Below, in pieces: positions 36,091 through 45,237 of a stretch of 64,000 nt of DNA. The notes under the pieces were generated by a model. The model searched no databases. It saw nothing but the letters and a program-made list of their open reading frames with translations, and had not been told where the DNA came from. The stretch comes from RGIG5612 sp963589005. Its GTDB lineage: Bacteria > Bacillota > Clostridia > Lachnospirales > Lachnospiraceae. The stretch is from positions 1-64,000 of the forward strand of contig CAVAJR010000009.1 of the NCBI GenBank assembly GCA_963589005.1, in the 5' to 3' direction. A program made the position numbers and the translations under genes. The stretch's first letter is position 1. Every line of letters begins with the position of its first letter.

Positions 36091-37245
36091 ATGTCACATT
36101 TTAATATTCCGGAACACGTATTTGTAGGTAAGGATGCATTGACCGAGGCAGCTCCTTTATTTAAAGCATACGGAAGCAGGGCTTTTATTGTTACAGGCCC
36201 TCATGTAGCCAAGTCTCCTATGCTGACTGAATTGAAGAAGGCTTTAGAGCAGCAGGAGATTGCATATCTGGTATTTGATCAGATCACTGGCGAGCCGACT
36301 GATACAATGATCAATGCGGGAGTCAAGGAATTTATAAGCAGCCACAGCAGTTTTATTATTGGTATCGGCGGCGGTTCATCTCTTGATTCGGCTAAGGCTA
36401 TCGCGCTTATGAGCAGATCATCAGAGCCAATAAGCTCATACATGGGAGTTGACATTAAGAAGGAGCTTCCGGCATTGGTTGCGATACCTACAACCAGCGG
36501 AACCGGTTCTGAGGCAACGAAATTTACAGTAATTACAGACAGCGAGACAGATATCAAGATGCTTCTTAAAGGAGACTGCCTGATTCCTGATATTGCGGTC
36601 CTGAACTATGAATATACGATGGATATGCCTAAGAGTGTAACTGCAGCTACAGGCCTTGATGCCCTGACTCACGCAGTTGAGGCATATACCTCGAAGAAGG
36701 CATCGCCTCTTACAGATGTATATGCAATATCAGCTGTTAAGCGTATCTTAAAATATCTGCCTATAGCATATGCAAATGGCCGCGACAAGTCTGCAAGGGA
36801 GCAGATGAGTCTGGCGGCATATGAGGCAGGAGTCTGCATCAACAATTCTAGTGTTACAATAGTCCATGGTATGAGCAGACCAATCGGAGCACTGTTTCAT
36901 GTATCACATGGCAAGAGTAATGCTATGCTTCTGGCAGATTGTCTGGGATTTGCATTGGATGGAGCATATGACAGATTCGCACAGCTGGCGATAGCCTGCG
37001 ATCTGGCAAGTGCAGATGAACCTGAGAAGGATGCTGCAGAAAAGTTTCTGGCAGCTCTGTCTGAAATAGTTAAGGTATGTGAGATACCTACTCTTAAGGA
37101 GGATGGAATCGATCCGGCTGCATTTGAGGCGGTAATTCCTAAGATGGCAGCGGATGCTATTGCATCAGGAAGCCCGGCAAATACCAGAAAGCCGATAAGT
37201 GTTGATGACTGCATTGCAATATACAAAAAGGTCATTACCAATTAG
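36091..37245 (+). CDS. Iron-containing alcohol dehydrogenase
   Basis: The 384-residue group III alcohol dehydrogenase has the NAD(P) motif IGIGGGSSLDSAKAIA, PTTSGTGSEATKF, and the metal histidines in DALTHAVEAY, VHGMSRPIGALFHVSHGKSNA. It lies 17 bp after the aminotransferase with AAAGGA before the ATG. The expected job is reducing malonate semialdehyde to 3-hydroxypropionate, balancing the preceding transamination. Other short aldehydes are possible. Confidence 0.88.
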   Translation: MSHFNIPEHVFVGKDALTEAAPLFKAYGSRAFIVTGPHVAKSPMLTELKKALEQQEIAYLVFDQITGEPTDTMINAGVKEFISSHSSFIIGIGGGSSLDSAKAIALMSRSSEPISSYMGVDIKKELPALVAIPTTSGTGSEATKFTVITDSETDIKMLLKGDCLIPDIAVLNYEYTMDMPKSVTAATGLDALTHAVEAYTSKKASPLTDVYAISAVKRILKYLPIAYANGRDKSAREQMSLAAYEAGVCINNSSVTIVHGMSRPIGALFHVSHGKSNAMLLADCLGFALDGAYDRFAQLAIACDLASADEPEKDAAEKFLAALSEIVKVCEIPTLKEDGIDPAAFEAVIPKMAADAIASGSPANTRKPISVDDCIAIYKKVITN

Positions 37246-37253
37246 AAGCAAGT

Positions 37254-37281
37254 ATGTGCTGAAGCACAAAACACTTTGTGC
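37254..37281. promoter_or_regulatory. Second TTGTGC-type palindrome before the ABC operon
   Basis: ATGTGC-TGAA-GCACAA (37254-37269) plus an extra half-site TTGTGC (37276-37281). They lie immediately upstream of the -35 element at 37291, an activator-like position. Confidence 0.5.
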
Positions 37282-37290
37282 GCGGGTTAA

Positions 37291-37318
37291 TTGAAACAAA
37301 AAATAAAATCCCTATACT
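37291..37318 (+). promoter_or_regulatory. Promoter of the ABC/pyrimidine catabolic operon
   Basis: TTGAAA (37291-37296), 16-bp spacer, TATACT (37313-37318). A weak -35 and short spacing fit a promoter that needs an activator. Confidence 0.55.
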
Positions 37319-37331
37319 AAGCAACATCATC

Positions 37332-37385
37332 AAGAACAGCAAAGGCGCTGATACAGATAAGAGGCCTTTGCTGTTCTTTGTTTAT
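37332..37385 (+). terminator. Strong hairpin: terminator or attenuator
   Basis: AAGAACAGCAAAGGC (37332-37346) pairs perfectly with GCCTTTGCTGTTCTT (37364-37378), followed by TGTTTAT. It lies downstream of both the alcohol dehydrogenase stop and the promoter at 37291. It could end the upstream transcript or attenuate the downstream one. Confidence 0.7.
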
Positions 37386-37441
37386 AAGAACAAAAAGGAA
37401 ACATAAGTTTCAGAAATAAGTAGTAGGAAGGAAAATCGGTT

Positions 37442-38227
37442 ATGAGCACAACAAGGGAAATAGAGATTAAAACGAGGAGCCTGGGAGTTACTTTTAAGGA
37501 TAATAAAGGAAACGATGTTAAGGCCTTAACCGGTGTAAACCTGGAGATATACAAAGGCGAATTTATAGCTTTGTTAGGACCCTCAGGATGTGGCAAGACA
37601 ACACTTCTGCGCTGCGTAGCAGATCTGCAGCAGCCCACAGAAGGTGATATTCATATCCAGGGCATGACACCCAAGGAGGTTCGTCTTCAGAAAAAATTCG
37701 GATTCGTTTTCCAGCAGCCGGTACTTTTTGACTGGCGCACGGTTAAGAAAAATGTAGAACTTCCGATGGAGATCATGGGATACAAAAAAGGAGAACGAAG
37801 CGACAGAGCTGACGAGATGCTTGAGATGGTTGGACTTAAGGATTTTGCGAATCATTATCCTAAGCAATTATCAGGAGGTATGCAGCAGAGAGCTAATATA
37901 GCCAGAGCCTTCGGACTTGATCCTGATATTCTCCTGATGGACGAGCCGTTCTCAGCATTAGATGAATTTACGAAAGAAAAACTTCATGAAGATCTTCTTC
38001 GTATCTGGAGAGCCACAAACAAGACAATATTATTTGTCACACATAATATTCAGGAAGGTGTATTCCTGTCAGACAGAGTATGTGTCTTATCTCCTCATCC
38101 GGGAAGACTTTCAGCAATAGTTGATATAGATCTTGCAAGACCAAGAGATATTGAAGTTAAGGATACCCCGCATTTTACAGAATTAGTTGCCAAGGTAAGA
38201 GGAAGTTTTGAAGGAGGCAGCGTCTGA
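37442..38227 (+). CDS. ABC transporter ATPase, SsuB/TauB-like
   Basis: The 261-residue ATPase has Walker A GPSGCGKTTLLRCVA, signature LSGGMQQRANIARAF, Walker B DILLMDEPFSALDE and H-loop TVTHN-like FVTHNIQEG. It is of the nitrate/sulfonate/thiamine-precursor importer class. Together with two permeases and the binding protein it forms an importer for the locus substrate, perhaps a pyrimidine or ureide. Its stop overlaps the next ATG by one base. Confidence 0.92.
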   Translation: MSTTREIEIKTRSLGVTFKDNKGNDVKALTGVNLEIYKGEFIALLGPSGCGKTTLLRCVADLQQPTEGDIHIQGMTPKEVRLQKKFGFVFQQPVLFDWRTVKKNVELPMEIMGYKKGERSDRADEMLEMVGLKDFANHYPKQLSGGMQQRANIARAFGLDPDILLMDEPFSALDEFTKEKLHEDLLRIWRATNKTILFVTHNIQEGVFLSDRVCVLSPHPGRLSAIVDIDLARPRDIEVKDTPHFTELVAKVRGSFEGGSV

Positions 38228-39039
38228 TGAAAAGCACATTAAGTAAGATTTCAGATAAGAAATGGTTCTCCACAGTTTTGTGGATAGTGGGCCTCATAAT
38301 TGTCTGGGAGATAGGAGCATTTATAGTAGCAGGAGTTAAGAGAACTCCGGAAAATGTTCTTCCGCACCTGTATCAGATAATAGAAGCAGCATTTTCAGGC
38401 AAGACAGTTACAGCCAATATGACGGCAACAGCAGCAGTGCTGAATGCAGCAGGCAAGACTCTTCTGAGGGCATTATTGGGATTCATATTAGGAGCAGTAG
38501 TCGGATACATATTTGCACTTCTTATGAAGATGTCAGGAATAGTTGAGAAGCTGATCTTCCCTTACCTGATGCTCATCCAGCTGATTCCGGTATTAGGACT
38601 TGCACCTATCGTACTTGCTATTACAGGTGACATCAATATAAGCCGTGTTGTTATAGCAGCAATACTTAGCTTCTATCCGGTGGCAACTAATACATTGGCA
38701 GGATTTAAATCAGTTGAGCAGGAAAAATACGATCTTATGTACATATATGCAGCCAAGACTCCTTCGATTTATCAGAAGGTACTTATACCGGCCAGCCTGC
38801 CTTATATGTTTACAGGACTTAAGATCGCAGCACCTATGGCAGTTACAGCTTCGATCCTGGTAGATACATTGCAAGGAGACGGAGGCTTGGGATGCTTATT
38901 ATCACAGTCATTAAAACATGCCATGAGCATATATGTATTCTGGCTGATAGTATTCTTCAGTGCATTTGTCGGAATCATAATAAGTTATGTGATCGGCTGG
39001 ATTGAAAATGGAGTATCTCCATGGAAGAGGAGGGCTTAA
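38227..39039 (+). CDS. ABC transporter permease, SsuC/TauC-like (1)
   Basis: The 270-residue protein has about six membrane spans and the BPD_transp_1 coupling loop (VEQEKYDLMYIYAAKTPSIYQKVLIPASLPYMFTG region, residues about 158-192). It starts at the last base of the ATPase stop. It probably pairs with the permease that follows as a heterodimer. Confidence 0.9.
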   Translation: MKSTLSKISDKKWFSTVLWIVGLIIVWEIGAFIVAGVKRTPENVLPHLYQIIEAAFSGKTVTANMTATAAVLNAAGKTLLRALLGFILGAVVGYIFALLMKMSGIVEKLIFPYLMLIQLIPVLGLAPIVLAITGDINISRVVIAAILSFYPVATNTLAGFKSVEQEKYDLMYIYAAKTPSIYQKVLIPASLPYMFTGLKIAAPMAVTASILVDTLQGDGGLGCLLSQSLKHAMSIYVFWLIVFFSAFVGIIISYVIGWIENGVSPWKRRA

Positions 39040-39909
39040 ATGGATCGTATGTATATGCAGGGAGCATTCAAGCTCCAGAAGGTCGGTCGTAGAAAATCCC
39101 TGATAAAAAGGATCAAGGAAAATAAGAAATGGCAGAAGAGTTCAGCCATCATACTTCCTGTTTTATTAGGTATTGTAATAGTCATTCTCTGGCAGACACA
39201 GGTGCTGCATGCATGGTTTAACACAGATACATTCACACTGCCGCTGCTGGATAAGATCATAAGCATAATCGCAGACAATGCAGATAAGATATGGGCAAAT
39301 ACAGTAGATACAGTTGAAGTTGCATTTATAGGACTTATAGCAGGAAGCATATTGGGATATTTAGTTGCAGTAGTTGCAGCCATGTTTCCGAAATTCGGTT
39401 CAGGCGGATTATTTGTAATAGGAGCATTTGCATCAATCCCGGTTGTAGCCCTGGCACCGGTCATTAATAACCTGACCAAGGACGTATCTAAGGATGCATC
39501 AGTCAGAAGTATGGTTGCCAAGATAATAGTAGTAACTCTTATATGTGCCGCTGATATGGGCTTAAATGCATTCAGAGGACTGACAGAGATAAAGCCATAT
39601 GCAGAGGATCTGATGGAGGTATATGCAGCCCCTAAGAGCATGACCTTATGGAAGTTAAGACTTCCTAACTCACTTCCGTATGTATTTACCGCATTGAAGG
39701 TGTCGGTGCCGGCCAGTGTAATGACAGCCATAGTAAGCGAATATTTTGCAGAATATATTACAGGTGTAGGTCGTCAGATCCGAGAGAACATCGTGCTCGC
39801 GCAGTATTCGACGGCATGGGCATATATCGCAGCAGCTTGTGCAATAGGCATAGTTGCTTACGTAATTTTAATGATAATACAGAGTGTTGTGCTGAGAAGA
39901 TATCACTGA
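39040..39909 (+). CDS. ABC transporter permease, SsuC/TauC-like (2)
   Basis: The 289-residue paralogous permease has a basic cytoplasmic N-terminus (about 1-35), spans starting at about 38, and the coupling loop KPYAEDLMEVYAAPKSMTLW. Its ATG directly follows the stop of the first permease. Two distinct permeases are unusual for this importer class, which often uses one as a homodimer. Confidence 0.9.
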   Translation: MDRMYMQGAFKLQKVGRRKSLIKRIKENKKWQKSSAIILPVLLGIVIVILWQTQVLHAWFNTDTFTLPLLDKIISIIADNADKIWANTVDTVEVAFIGLIAGSILGYLVAVVAAMFPKFGSGGLFVIGAFASIPVVALAPVINNLTKDVSKDASVRSMVAKIIVVTLICAADMGLNAFRGLTEIKPYAEDLMEVYAAPKSMTLWKLRLPNSLPYVFTALKVSVPASVMTAIVSEYFAEYITGVGRQIRENIVLAQYSTAWAYIAAACAIGIVAYVILMIIQSVVLRRYH

Positions 39910-39950
39910 TCAGTAAAACATATAAATTTTTCACCAGGAGGATTAAAACA

Positions 39951-41030
39951 ATGAAAAGAGGAATGAAAAAAGTACTTTGCACATCTTTGGCAGCAGCCAT
40001 GGCAGTTGGTTCATTTGCAGGAATTGCAAGCGCAGATGAGCTTACAGCAGAAGAGCTTATTACAACAGCTGCATCATCCGGTCAGGTAGGTAACTGGGGA
40101 CTTGGCAATGAATATGAGATCTTAGCTCTTCTTGCCAAATACGGACAGCCGACAGAGTATCTGAGCCAGGACTTCACAATGGATGGATTCGATGATGATT
40201 CAATTCTTTTAGCATCAGCAATGACATACAACGAGCTGGGTCTGGTTAAAAATGATTATGACGGAGGATATGGCTACGGTGACAGTGTAGGAATCATTGA
40301 TATGAACGATGAAGGCGTAGCTATGATGGAGGATAATATCTTCACAACCAAGACATTTGCTGAGGAGAATCCTAATACAGTTGCAGCATTTCTTTATGCA
40401 TCATTCAAGGGCTGGCAGTATGCAGTAGAGCATCCTGAAGAGGCAGCAGAGATCTGCTATACATACGGATCATCTGTATCACCTGAGCATCAGGCATACA
40501 TGGCAGAAGAGGTTGCTAAGCTTGTAACAACAGATACTAAAGGCGAGGCAGCTACAGAAATCGGATATATGGATGATGAGGCTATGCAGCAGACACTTGA
40601 TATTGCAAAACAGTATCTTACATTAGATGATGCGTCAGCAAATGAAGCATTCCAGGCACTTACACTTGATGATATCCGTGACACAAGCTTCTATGAGACA
40701 GCTAAGGCATCAGACGGAACATTTGATATTGAAAAGAAGAACGTATCTATCCAGCTTAAATGGCTTCCGGATGCACAGTTCATGGGATACTATGTAGCAC
40801 TTGATAAAGGATACTACACAGAAGTTGGTTTCGAGAGTGTTGAGATCGTATCAGGCGGCGGTGACATTGCGGAAACAACAGCTGTAAACAACGGAACAGT
40901 AGATTTCGGTGTTACATGGATGACCAACCTTGCTTCAGCAGATGCAAGCGGTATGGACTTAGTAGAGATCGCTCAGATCTTCCAGAGATCTGGTCTGGTA
41001 CTTGTATACAAACCTGAAAACTTCCAGTAG
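39951..41030 (+). CDS. Circularly permuted NMT1/THI5-like substrate-binding protein
   Basis: The 359-residue exported protein (signal peptide 1-28, ending ASA-DE) belongs to the NMT1/THI5-like binding-protein family, but its halves are swapped. The motif that normally begins the mature protein, IQLKWLPDAQFMGYYVALDKGYY, is at about residues 265-290, and its lobe (DFGVTWMTNL, IAQIFQRSGLVLVYK) ends the chain. The usual second half (QVGNWGLGNEYEILALLAKYG, DFTMDGFDDDSILLASAMTYNE, VIDMNDEGVAM-type) comes right after the signal peptide. AGGAGG lies 9 bases before ATG 39951. It closes the importer gene set; the ligand may be a pyrimidine or a related cyclic amide. Confidence 0.85.
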   Translation: MKRGMKKVLCTSLAAAMAVGSFAGIASADELTAEELITTAASSGQVGNWGLGNEYEILALLAKYGQPTEYLSQDFTMDGFDDDSILLASAMTYNELGLVKNDYDGGYGYGDSVGIIDMNDEGVAMMEDNIFTTKTFAEENPNTVAAFLYASFKGWQYAVEHPEEAAEICYTYGSSVSPEHQAYMAEEVAKLVTTDTKGEAATEIGYMDDEAMQQTLDIAKQYLTLDDASANEAFQALTLDDIRDTSFYETAKASDGTFDIEKKNVSIQLKWLPDAQFMGYYVALDKGYYTEVGFESVEIVSGGGDIAETTAVNNGTVDFGVTWMTNLASADASGMDLVEIAQIFQRSGLVLVYKPENFQ

Positions 41031-41043
41031 GAGGATGTAAACA

Positions 41044-42414
41044 ATGGTTGATTTATTATTTAAAAATGGAACCATAGTTACTGCAACCAGTTCTTATCCT
41101 GCAGACGTAGCAGTCAAGGATGGCAAGATAGTTGCTATCGGCAAGGGATTAGATTTTGAAGCAAAAAATACGATCGATGTTTCCGGGAAGCTTGTGCTTC
41201 CCGGAGCACTGGATGCTCATACACATATGGCGATGCCGTTTGGCGGAACAGTATCAGCAGACAGTTATCTGTCAGGAACAAGAGCTGCTGTATGCGGCGG
41301 CGTAACAACAATATTTGATTATCCTGTTCAGCATAAAGGAGAAACAATCCTTGGTCTTATCGGATCTAAGAAGGCTGTATTGGAGAAAGAAGCATGCTGC
41401 GATTATGCATTTCATTGCTGCATAACCAATCTTAATGACGGTGAGATCTTAGATGAAATGGAGCAGGCAGTAGCAGAAGGAATTACATCATTTAAGTGCT
41501 TCCTGGTTTATAAGAAGGAAGGCATGATGGTTGACGACGGAATGCTGGCAACACTTCTGCTCAGGGCTAAGGAACTGGGTGCAATGATCAATGTTCATGC
41601 AGAAAATCCTGATCTTATAGACCTTCGTACAGCTCAGTATCTGAAGGAAGGCAAGACCAGTGCATGGTATCATTACATGAGCCGTCCGGAATTTGTAGAA
41701 GCTGAGGCAGACAAGAGAGTAGTTCACTGGTCTACACATTTAGACGCCCCTGTTTATATAGTTCACATGGCTGACAAGGAAGGCCTTGAGGCTTGCATGG
41801 AAGCCAAGAAGGAAGGTCATGAGCTTTATGTAGAAACTTGTCCGCAGTATCTTGAATTCACATGTGATGTATATAAGCGTGAAGATGGCAGAAACTTCGT
41901 ATGCTCACCGCCTATGAAGGGTAAGGAGAGCCAGGAAGCATTATGGACCGCACTTAAGTCCGGTTTCATTGATACAGTAGCTACAGATCATTGCCCGTTC
42001 CAGAGCTATGAGAAGGATTGGGGCAAGGATGATTTTACCAAGATTCCTAATGGCTGCGCCGGCGTAGAAAATCTGTATCCGTATATGCTCGATGCGGCGA
42101 ATGCAGGTAAGATCACATTTGAAAAGGTTGTTGAAGTTTGTGCAACAAATGTTGCTAAGATCTTCGGTTGTGACAATAAAGGCGAGATAGCAATTGGCAA
42201 GGATGCTGATATTGTTATATATGATAAGGATAAGGACTTTACCATCAGCGTGAAGAATATGCATTCAGATTATGACCATACAATATGGGAAGGCAAGAAG
42301 CTTCATGGTTATCCTGTACAGACTTATCTCAGAGGCAAGCTGGTATATGATAATGGCGATTATGTCGGTACGCCGGGAACTGGTGAGTATGTAAAGAGAA
42401 GTCCTAAGAAATAA
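41044..42414 (+). CDS. hydA: Dihydropyrimidinase / hydantoinase
   Basis: The enzyme hydrolyses 5,6-dihydrouracil or hydantoins to N-carbamoyl amino acids. The 456-residue amidohydrolase shows the metal ligands DAHTHM near residue 60, the carboxylated lysine in GITSFKCFLVYK, NVHAEN, YIVHMADKEG and VATDHCPF. The family N-terminus (LLFKNGTIVTATSSYPADVAVKDGKI) and length are normal. AGGAGG lies just before the ATG. It lies between the importer and the dehydrogenase, the pathway step just before and after. Confidence 0.93.
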   Translation: MVDLLFKNGTIVTATSSYPADVAVKDGKIVAIGKGLDFEAKNTIDVSGKLVLPGALDAHTHMAMPFGGTVSADSYLSGTRAAVCGGVTTIFDYPVQHKGETILGLIGSKKAVLEKEACCDYAFHCCITNLNDGEILDEMEQAVAEGITSFKCFLVYKKEGMMVDDGMLATLLLRAKELGAMINVHAENPDLIDLRTAQYLKEGKTSAWYHYMSRPEFVEAEADKRVVHWSTHLDAPVYIVHMADKEGLEACMEAKKEGHELYVETCPQYLEFTCDVYKREDGRNFVCSPPMKGKESQEALWTALKSGFIDTVATDHCPFQSYEKDWGKDDFTKIPNGCAGVENLYPYMLDAANAGKITFEKVVEVCATNVAKIFGCDNKGEIAIGKDADIVIYDKDKDFTISVKNMHSDYDHTIWEGKKLHGYPVQTYLRGKLVYDNGDYVGTPGTGEYVKRSPKK

Positions 42415-42452
42415 ATTATAGTAAGAAAAAAGACAAGAAGGAGGAGAGAGGA

Positions 42453-43946
42453 ATGGCTTATGAAGAAGTAACAATGAATGAAGAAGCCAGCCGCTGCCTG
42501 CTGTGTCACGATGCACCTTGCAGCAAGGTATGCAGTCATGGAATCGCAGCTGATTTTGTAAGGAGCGTGAGATTCGACAATCTGACAGGTGCCGCAAGAA
42601 GGCTGGGAAGCAATCCTTGTATTAGCTGCAGTGCTCCATGCATGTCAGTTTGTCTGAGAGGACGGATCGACCATCCGGTTTCAATTCCGGATATAGCCAT
42701 GGGAGTTGAAGCAATGCATGTTGCAGTGCCGCAGAAGGAGGCAGACCTTTCTCTTGATTTCTTGGGTGTACATTTTGAAAATCCGTTTATTCTTTCATCC
42801 TCAGTAGTAGGAAGTGACTACGAGATGGTCAAGAAAGCCTTCGACCTGGGCTGGGCCGGTGTATGTTTTAAGACGATTGGATTATTTACCCCAAATGAAG
42901 TGTCACCGAGATTCAGTGCACTGAAGAAAGAATCTAATCCGTTTATAGGATTTAAGAACATAGAACAGATATCCGACCACAGTCTGGAGGAAAACATAGA
43001 ATATCTGAAGAGGCTTAAGAAAGAATATCCGACCAAGGTGATCGTTGCGTCGATCATGGGACAAAATGAAGAGGAATGGGAGGAGTTGGCACATCTGATG
43101 GAACTGGCAGATGCAGACATTATTGAGTGCAACTTCTCCTGTCCTCAGATGGTAGGAGAGAACCTGGGAAGTGATGTAGGAACCAATCCTGAGCTTGTAA
43201 GGAAGTTCACGGCAGCAGTTAGAAGAGGCACCACTCTTCCGGTAATTGCCAAGATGACTCCTAATGTTACACGAATGGAGGTACCTGCAGAGGTTGCCGT
43301 GGAGGCAGGTGCAGACGGATTGGCAGCCATCAATACGATAAAAAGTATTATGAATATCGACCTTTCAACATTTGATTCAGCTCCTTATGTAGCAGGCAAA
43401 TGTTCAATAGGCGGATATTCCGGCAAGGCCGTTAAGCCAATCGCCCTTCGTTTTATCTGCGATATGCGCAAGGATAAGAAATTGTCACAGATTCCTATAT
43501 CCGGAATGGGCGGAATCGAGACCTGGCAGGATGCGGCAGAGTTCCTAAGTATGGGATGCGAGAACTTACAGGTTACAACTTCAATTATGCAATACGGATA
43601 CCGCATAATTGATGACTTGACAGAAGGCCTGTCGGATTACCTTATCAATTCAGGAATGAATAAGGTAACTGATGTTATCGGCAGGGCTCTTGATAATGTC
43701 ATAGATGCAGGAGAACTTAACAGAGATACGATAGAGTATCCTAGATTCAGCCATAGTACATGCATTGGCTGCGGCAGATGTTATATCTCTTGCTATGATG
43801 GCGGACATCAGGCAATAACAATGGATGAGGAAAAACATATTCCTAAGATGAATCCTAAAAAATGCGTTGGCTGCCAGCTATGTATGCTGGTCTGTCCGAC
43901 CGATTCAATCAGCGCCTCGGGAGTGCGAGTTTCGAAAAAGAAATAG
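42453..43946 (+). CDS. preA: Dihydropyrimidine dehydrogenase, PreA-type with N-terminal Fe-S domain
   Basis: The 497-residue protein reduces uracil or thymine to the dihydro form (or the reverse). Residues 1-75 have two tetra-cysteine sets (C15, C18, C23, C27; C56, C59, C63, C67) like domain I of mammalian DPD and the start of PreT. Residues about 98-420 are the FMN barrel with active-site Cys230 in NFSCPQ; mammalian DPD has His two positions on, here Gln. The end carries two ferredoxin-type clusters (CIGCGRCYISC, CVGCQLCMLVC). The FAD and NADPH domains of full DPD are absent and no separate PreT is in the operon, so the electron donor is open. AGGAGAGAGG precedes the ATG. Confidence 0.87.
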   Translation: MAYEEVTMNEEASRCLLCHDAPCSKVCSHGIAADFVRSVRFDNLTGAARRLGSNPCISCSAPCMSVCLRGRIDHPVSIPDIAMGVEAMHVAVPQKEADLSLDFLGVHFENPFILSSSVVGSDYEMVKKAFDLGWAGVCFKTIGLFTPNEVSPRFSALKKESNPFIGFKNIEQISDHSLEENIEYLKRLKKEYPTKVIVASIMGQNEEEWEELAHLMELADADIIECNFSCPQMVGENLGSDVGTNPELVRKFTAAVRRGTTLPVIAKMTPNVTRMEVPAEVAVEAGADGLAAINTIKSIMNIDLSTFDSAPYVAGKCSIGGYSGKAVKPIALRFICDMRKDKKLSQIPISGMGGIETWQDAAEFLSMGCENLQVTTSIMQYGYRIIDDLTEGLSDYLINSGMNKVTDVIGRALDNVIDAGELNRDTIEYPRFSHSTCIGCGRCYISCYDGGHQAITMDEEKHIPKMNPKKCVGCQLCMLVCPTDSISASGVRVSKKK

Positions 43947-43963
43947 AAAGAAGGTAAATTATT

Positions 43964-45226
43964 ATGTATAAGTGCAGTTTGGACAGAATGAAAGATAAGA
44001 TCAAGACATTTTCTGCTTATGGAGATGCAGGACATGGCGGCATTACTCGTTATTCATTATCTGAGGCTGCTATAAGCGCAAGAAATGAGTTCATTAAGAG
44101 AATGAAGGCTATCGGCGCAACTATTGAAATAGATGATGTTGCCAATATTTATGCAACACTTCCGGGAAGCGATCCTGATGCCAAGCGAATTGTAATGGCA
44201 TCGCACTGCGATTCAGTAAAAAACGGCGGAAACTATGACGGTATCCTGGGCGTTATGTCTGCGATGGAAGTATTAGAGACAGTAGCAGAGCATAAGATCC
44301 CGCATAAACATCCACTTACAGCCATGATCTGGACCAATGAAGAGGGCTCATTATATCCGCCGGCAATGATGTGCTCAGGTATCGTTTGCTATGATTATCT
44401 GCCTGAGGATATTCGTATTAAGTTCAAATACGAGGATATGATGAATTCCAAGAGTGTTCTGGACGGCAAATCAACATTTGGCGAGGCTCTGGATAAGTCA
44501 GGCTTCAAGGGCGATAAGAAATATCGTATCTCTCCTGAAAAATATCAATATATGTTCGAAACACACATTGAACAGGGTCCTATACTTGAGGATGCCGGCA
44601 ATGATATCGGCGTAGTTGACTGCGTACTGGGAATGTTTAACTATCGTATCAGATTCTACGGACAGACAACTCATGCAGGAACCTTCCCGATGCCTAAGAG
44701 AAAGGATGCATTCTATGCAGCGGCACAGGCACTTGTATATCTTCATGAAGAGATTGACAAGCTGGGTGTATCTGACCTCGTATATACAACAGGTGAGGTA
44801 GTATGCCATCCATGTGTTCATACATGCGTTCCTGATTTCTTCGATTTCTCATTTGATGCAAGACATGAAGATCCGAAGGTTCTTGAGAAGGTTTTGGCTA
44901 TCGTTAAGAGCTGCGCTGATAAGGATTGGTCAGGCTGCACATGCGAGGTTGAGAAGGCATGGAACCGTGATACAGTTTACTGGGATAAGAAGCTGGTAGG
45001 ATATGTTAAGGAAGCCTGCGAAGAACTGGGCGTATCACATCAATATATTCACTCAGGTGCAGGACATGATGCACAGTTTGCTTCCTACATGCTTCCTACA
45101 ACTATGATTTTCGTTCAGTCTAAGGACGGCTTAAGCCATTGCGAGCCGGAATATTCATCACCGGAGCACTGCACAGAGGGTGCAACAGTAATGCTTAATG
45201 CTGTATTGAAGGCTGATGAGGACTAA
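43964..45226 (+). CDS. M20-family carbamoyl amidohydrolase
   Basis: The 420-residue zinc enzyme is of the hydantoinase/carbamoylase family and should split N-carbamoyl-beta-alanine to beta-alanine, CO2 and ammonia (beta-ureidopropionase role). Metal-site motifs: SHCDSV, NYDGILGV, TNEEGS, THIEQGP, and the late HSGAGHDA. AAGGT lies before the ATG, 17 bp after the dehydrogenase stop. Allantoate-type substrates are the main alternative. Confidence 0.9.
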   Translation: MYKCSLDRMKDKIKTFSAYGDAGHGGITRYSLSEAAISARNEFIKRMKAIGATIEIDDVANIYATLPGSDPDAKRIVMASHCDSVKNGGNYDGILGVMSAMEVLETVAEHKIPHKHPLTAMIWTNEEGSLYPPAMMCSGIVCYDYLPEDIRIKFKYEDMMNSKSVLDGKSTFGEALDKSGFKGDKKYRISPEKYQYMFETHIEQGPILEDAGNDIGVVDCVLGMFNYRIRFYGQTTHAGTFPMPKRKDAFYAAAQALVYLHEEIDKLGVSDLVYTTGEVVCHPCVHTCVPDFFDFSFDARHEDPKVLEKVLAIVKSCADKDWSGCTCEVEKAWNRDTVYWDKKLVGYVKEACEELGVSHQYIHSGAGHDAQFASYMLPTTMIFVQSKDGLSHCEPEYSSPEHCTEGATVMLNAVLKADED

Positions 45227-45237
45227 AAGGAGCATTT

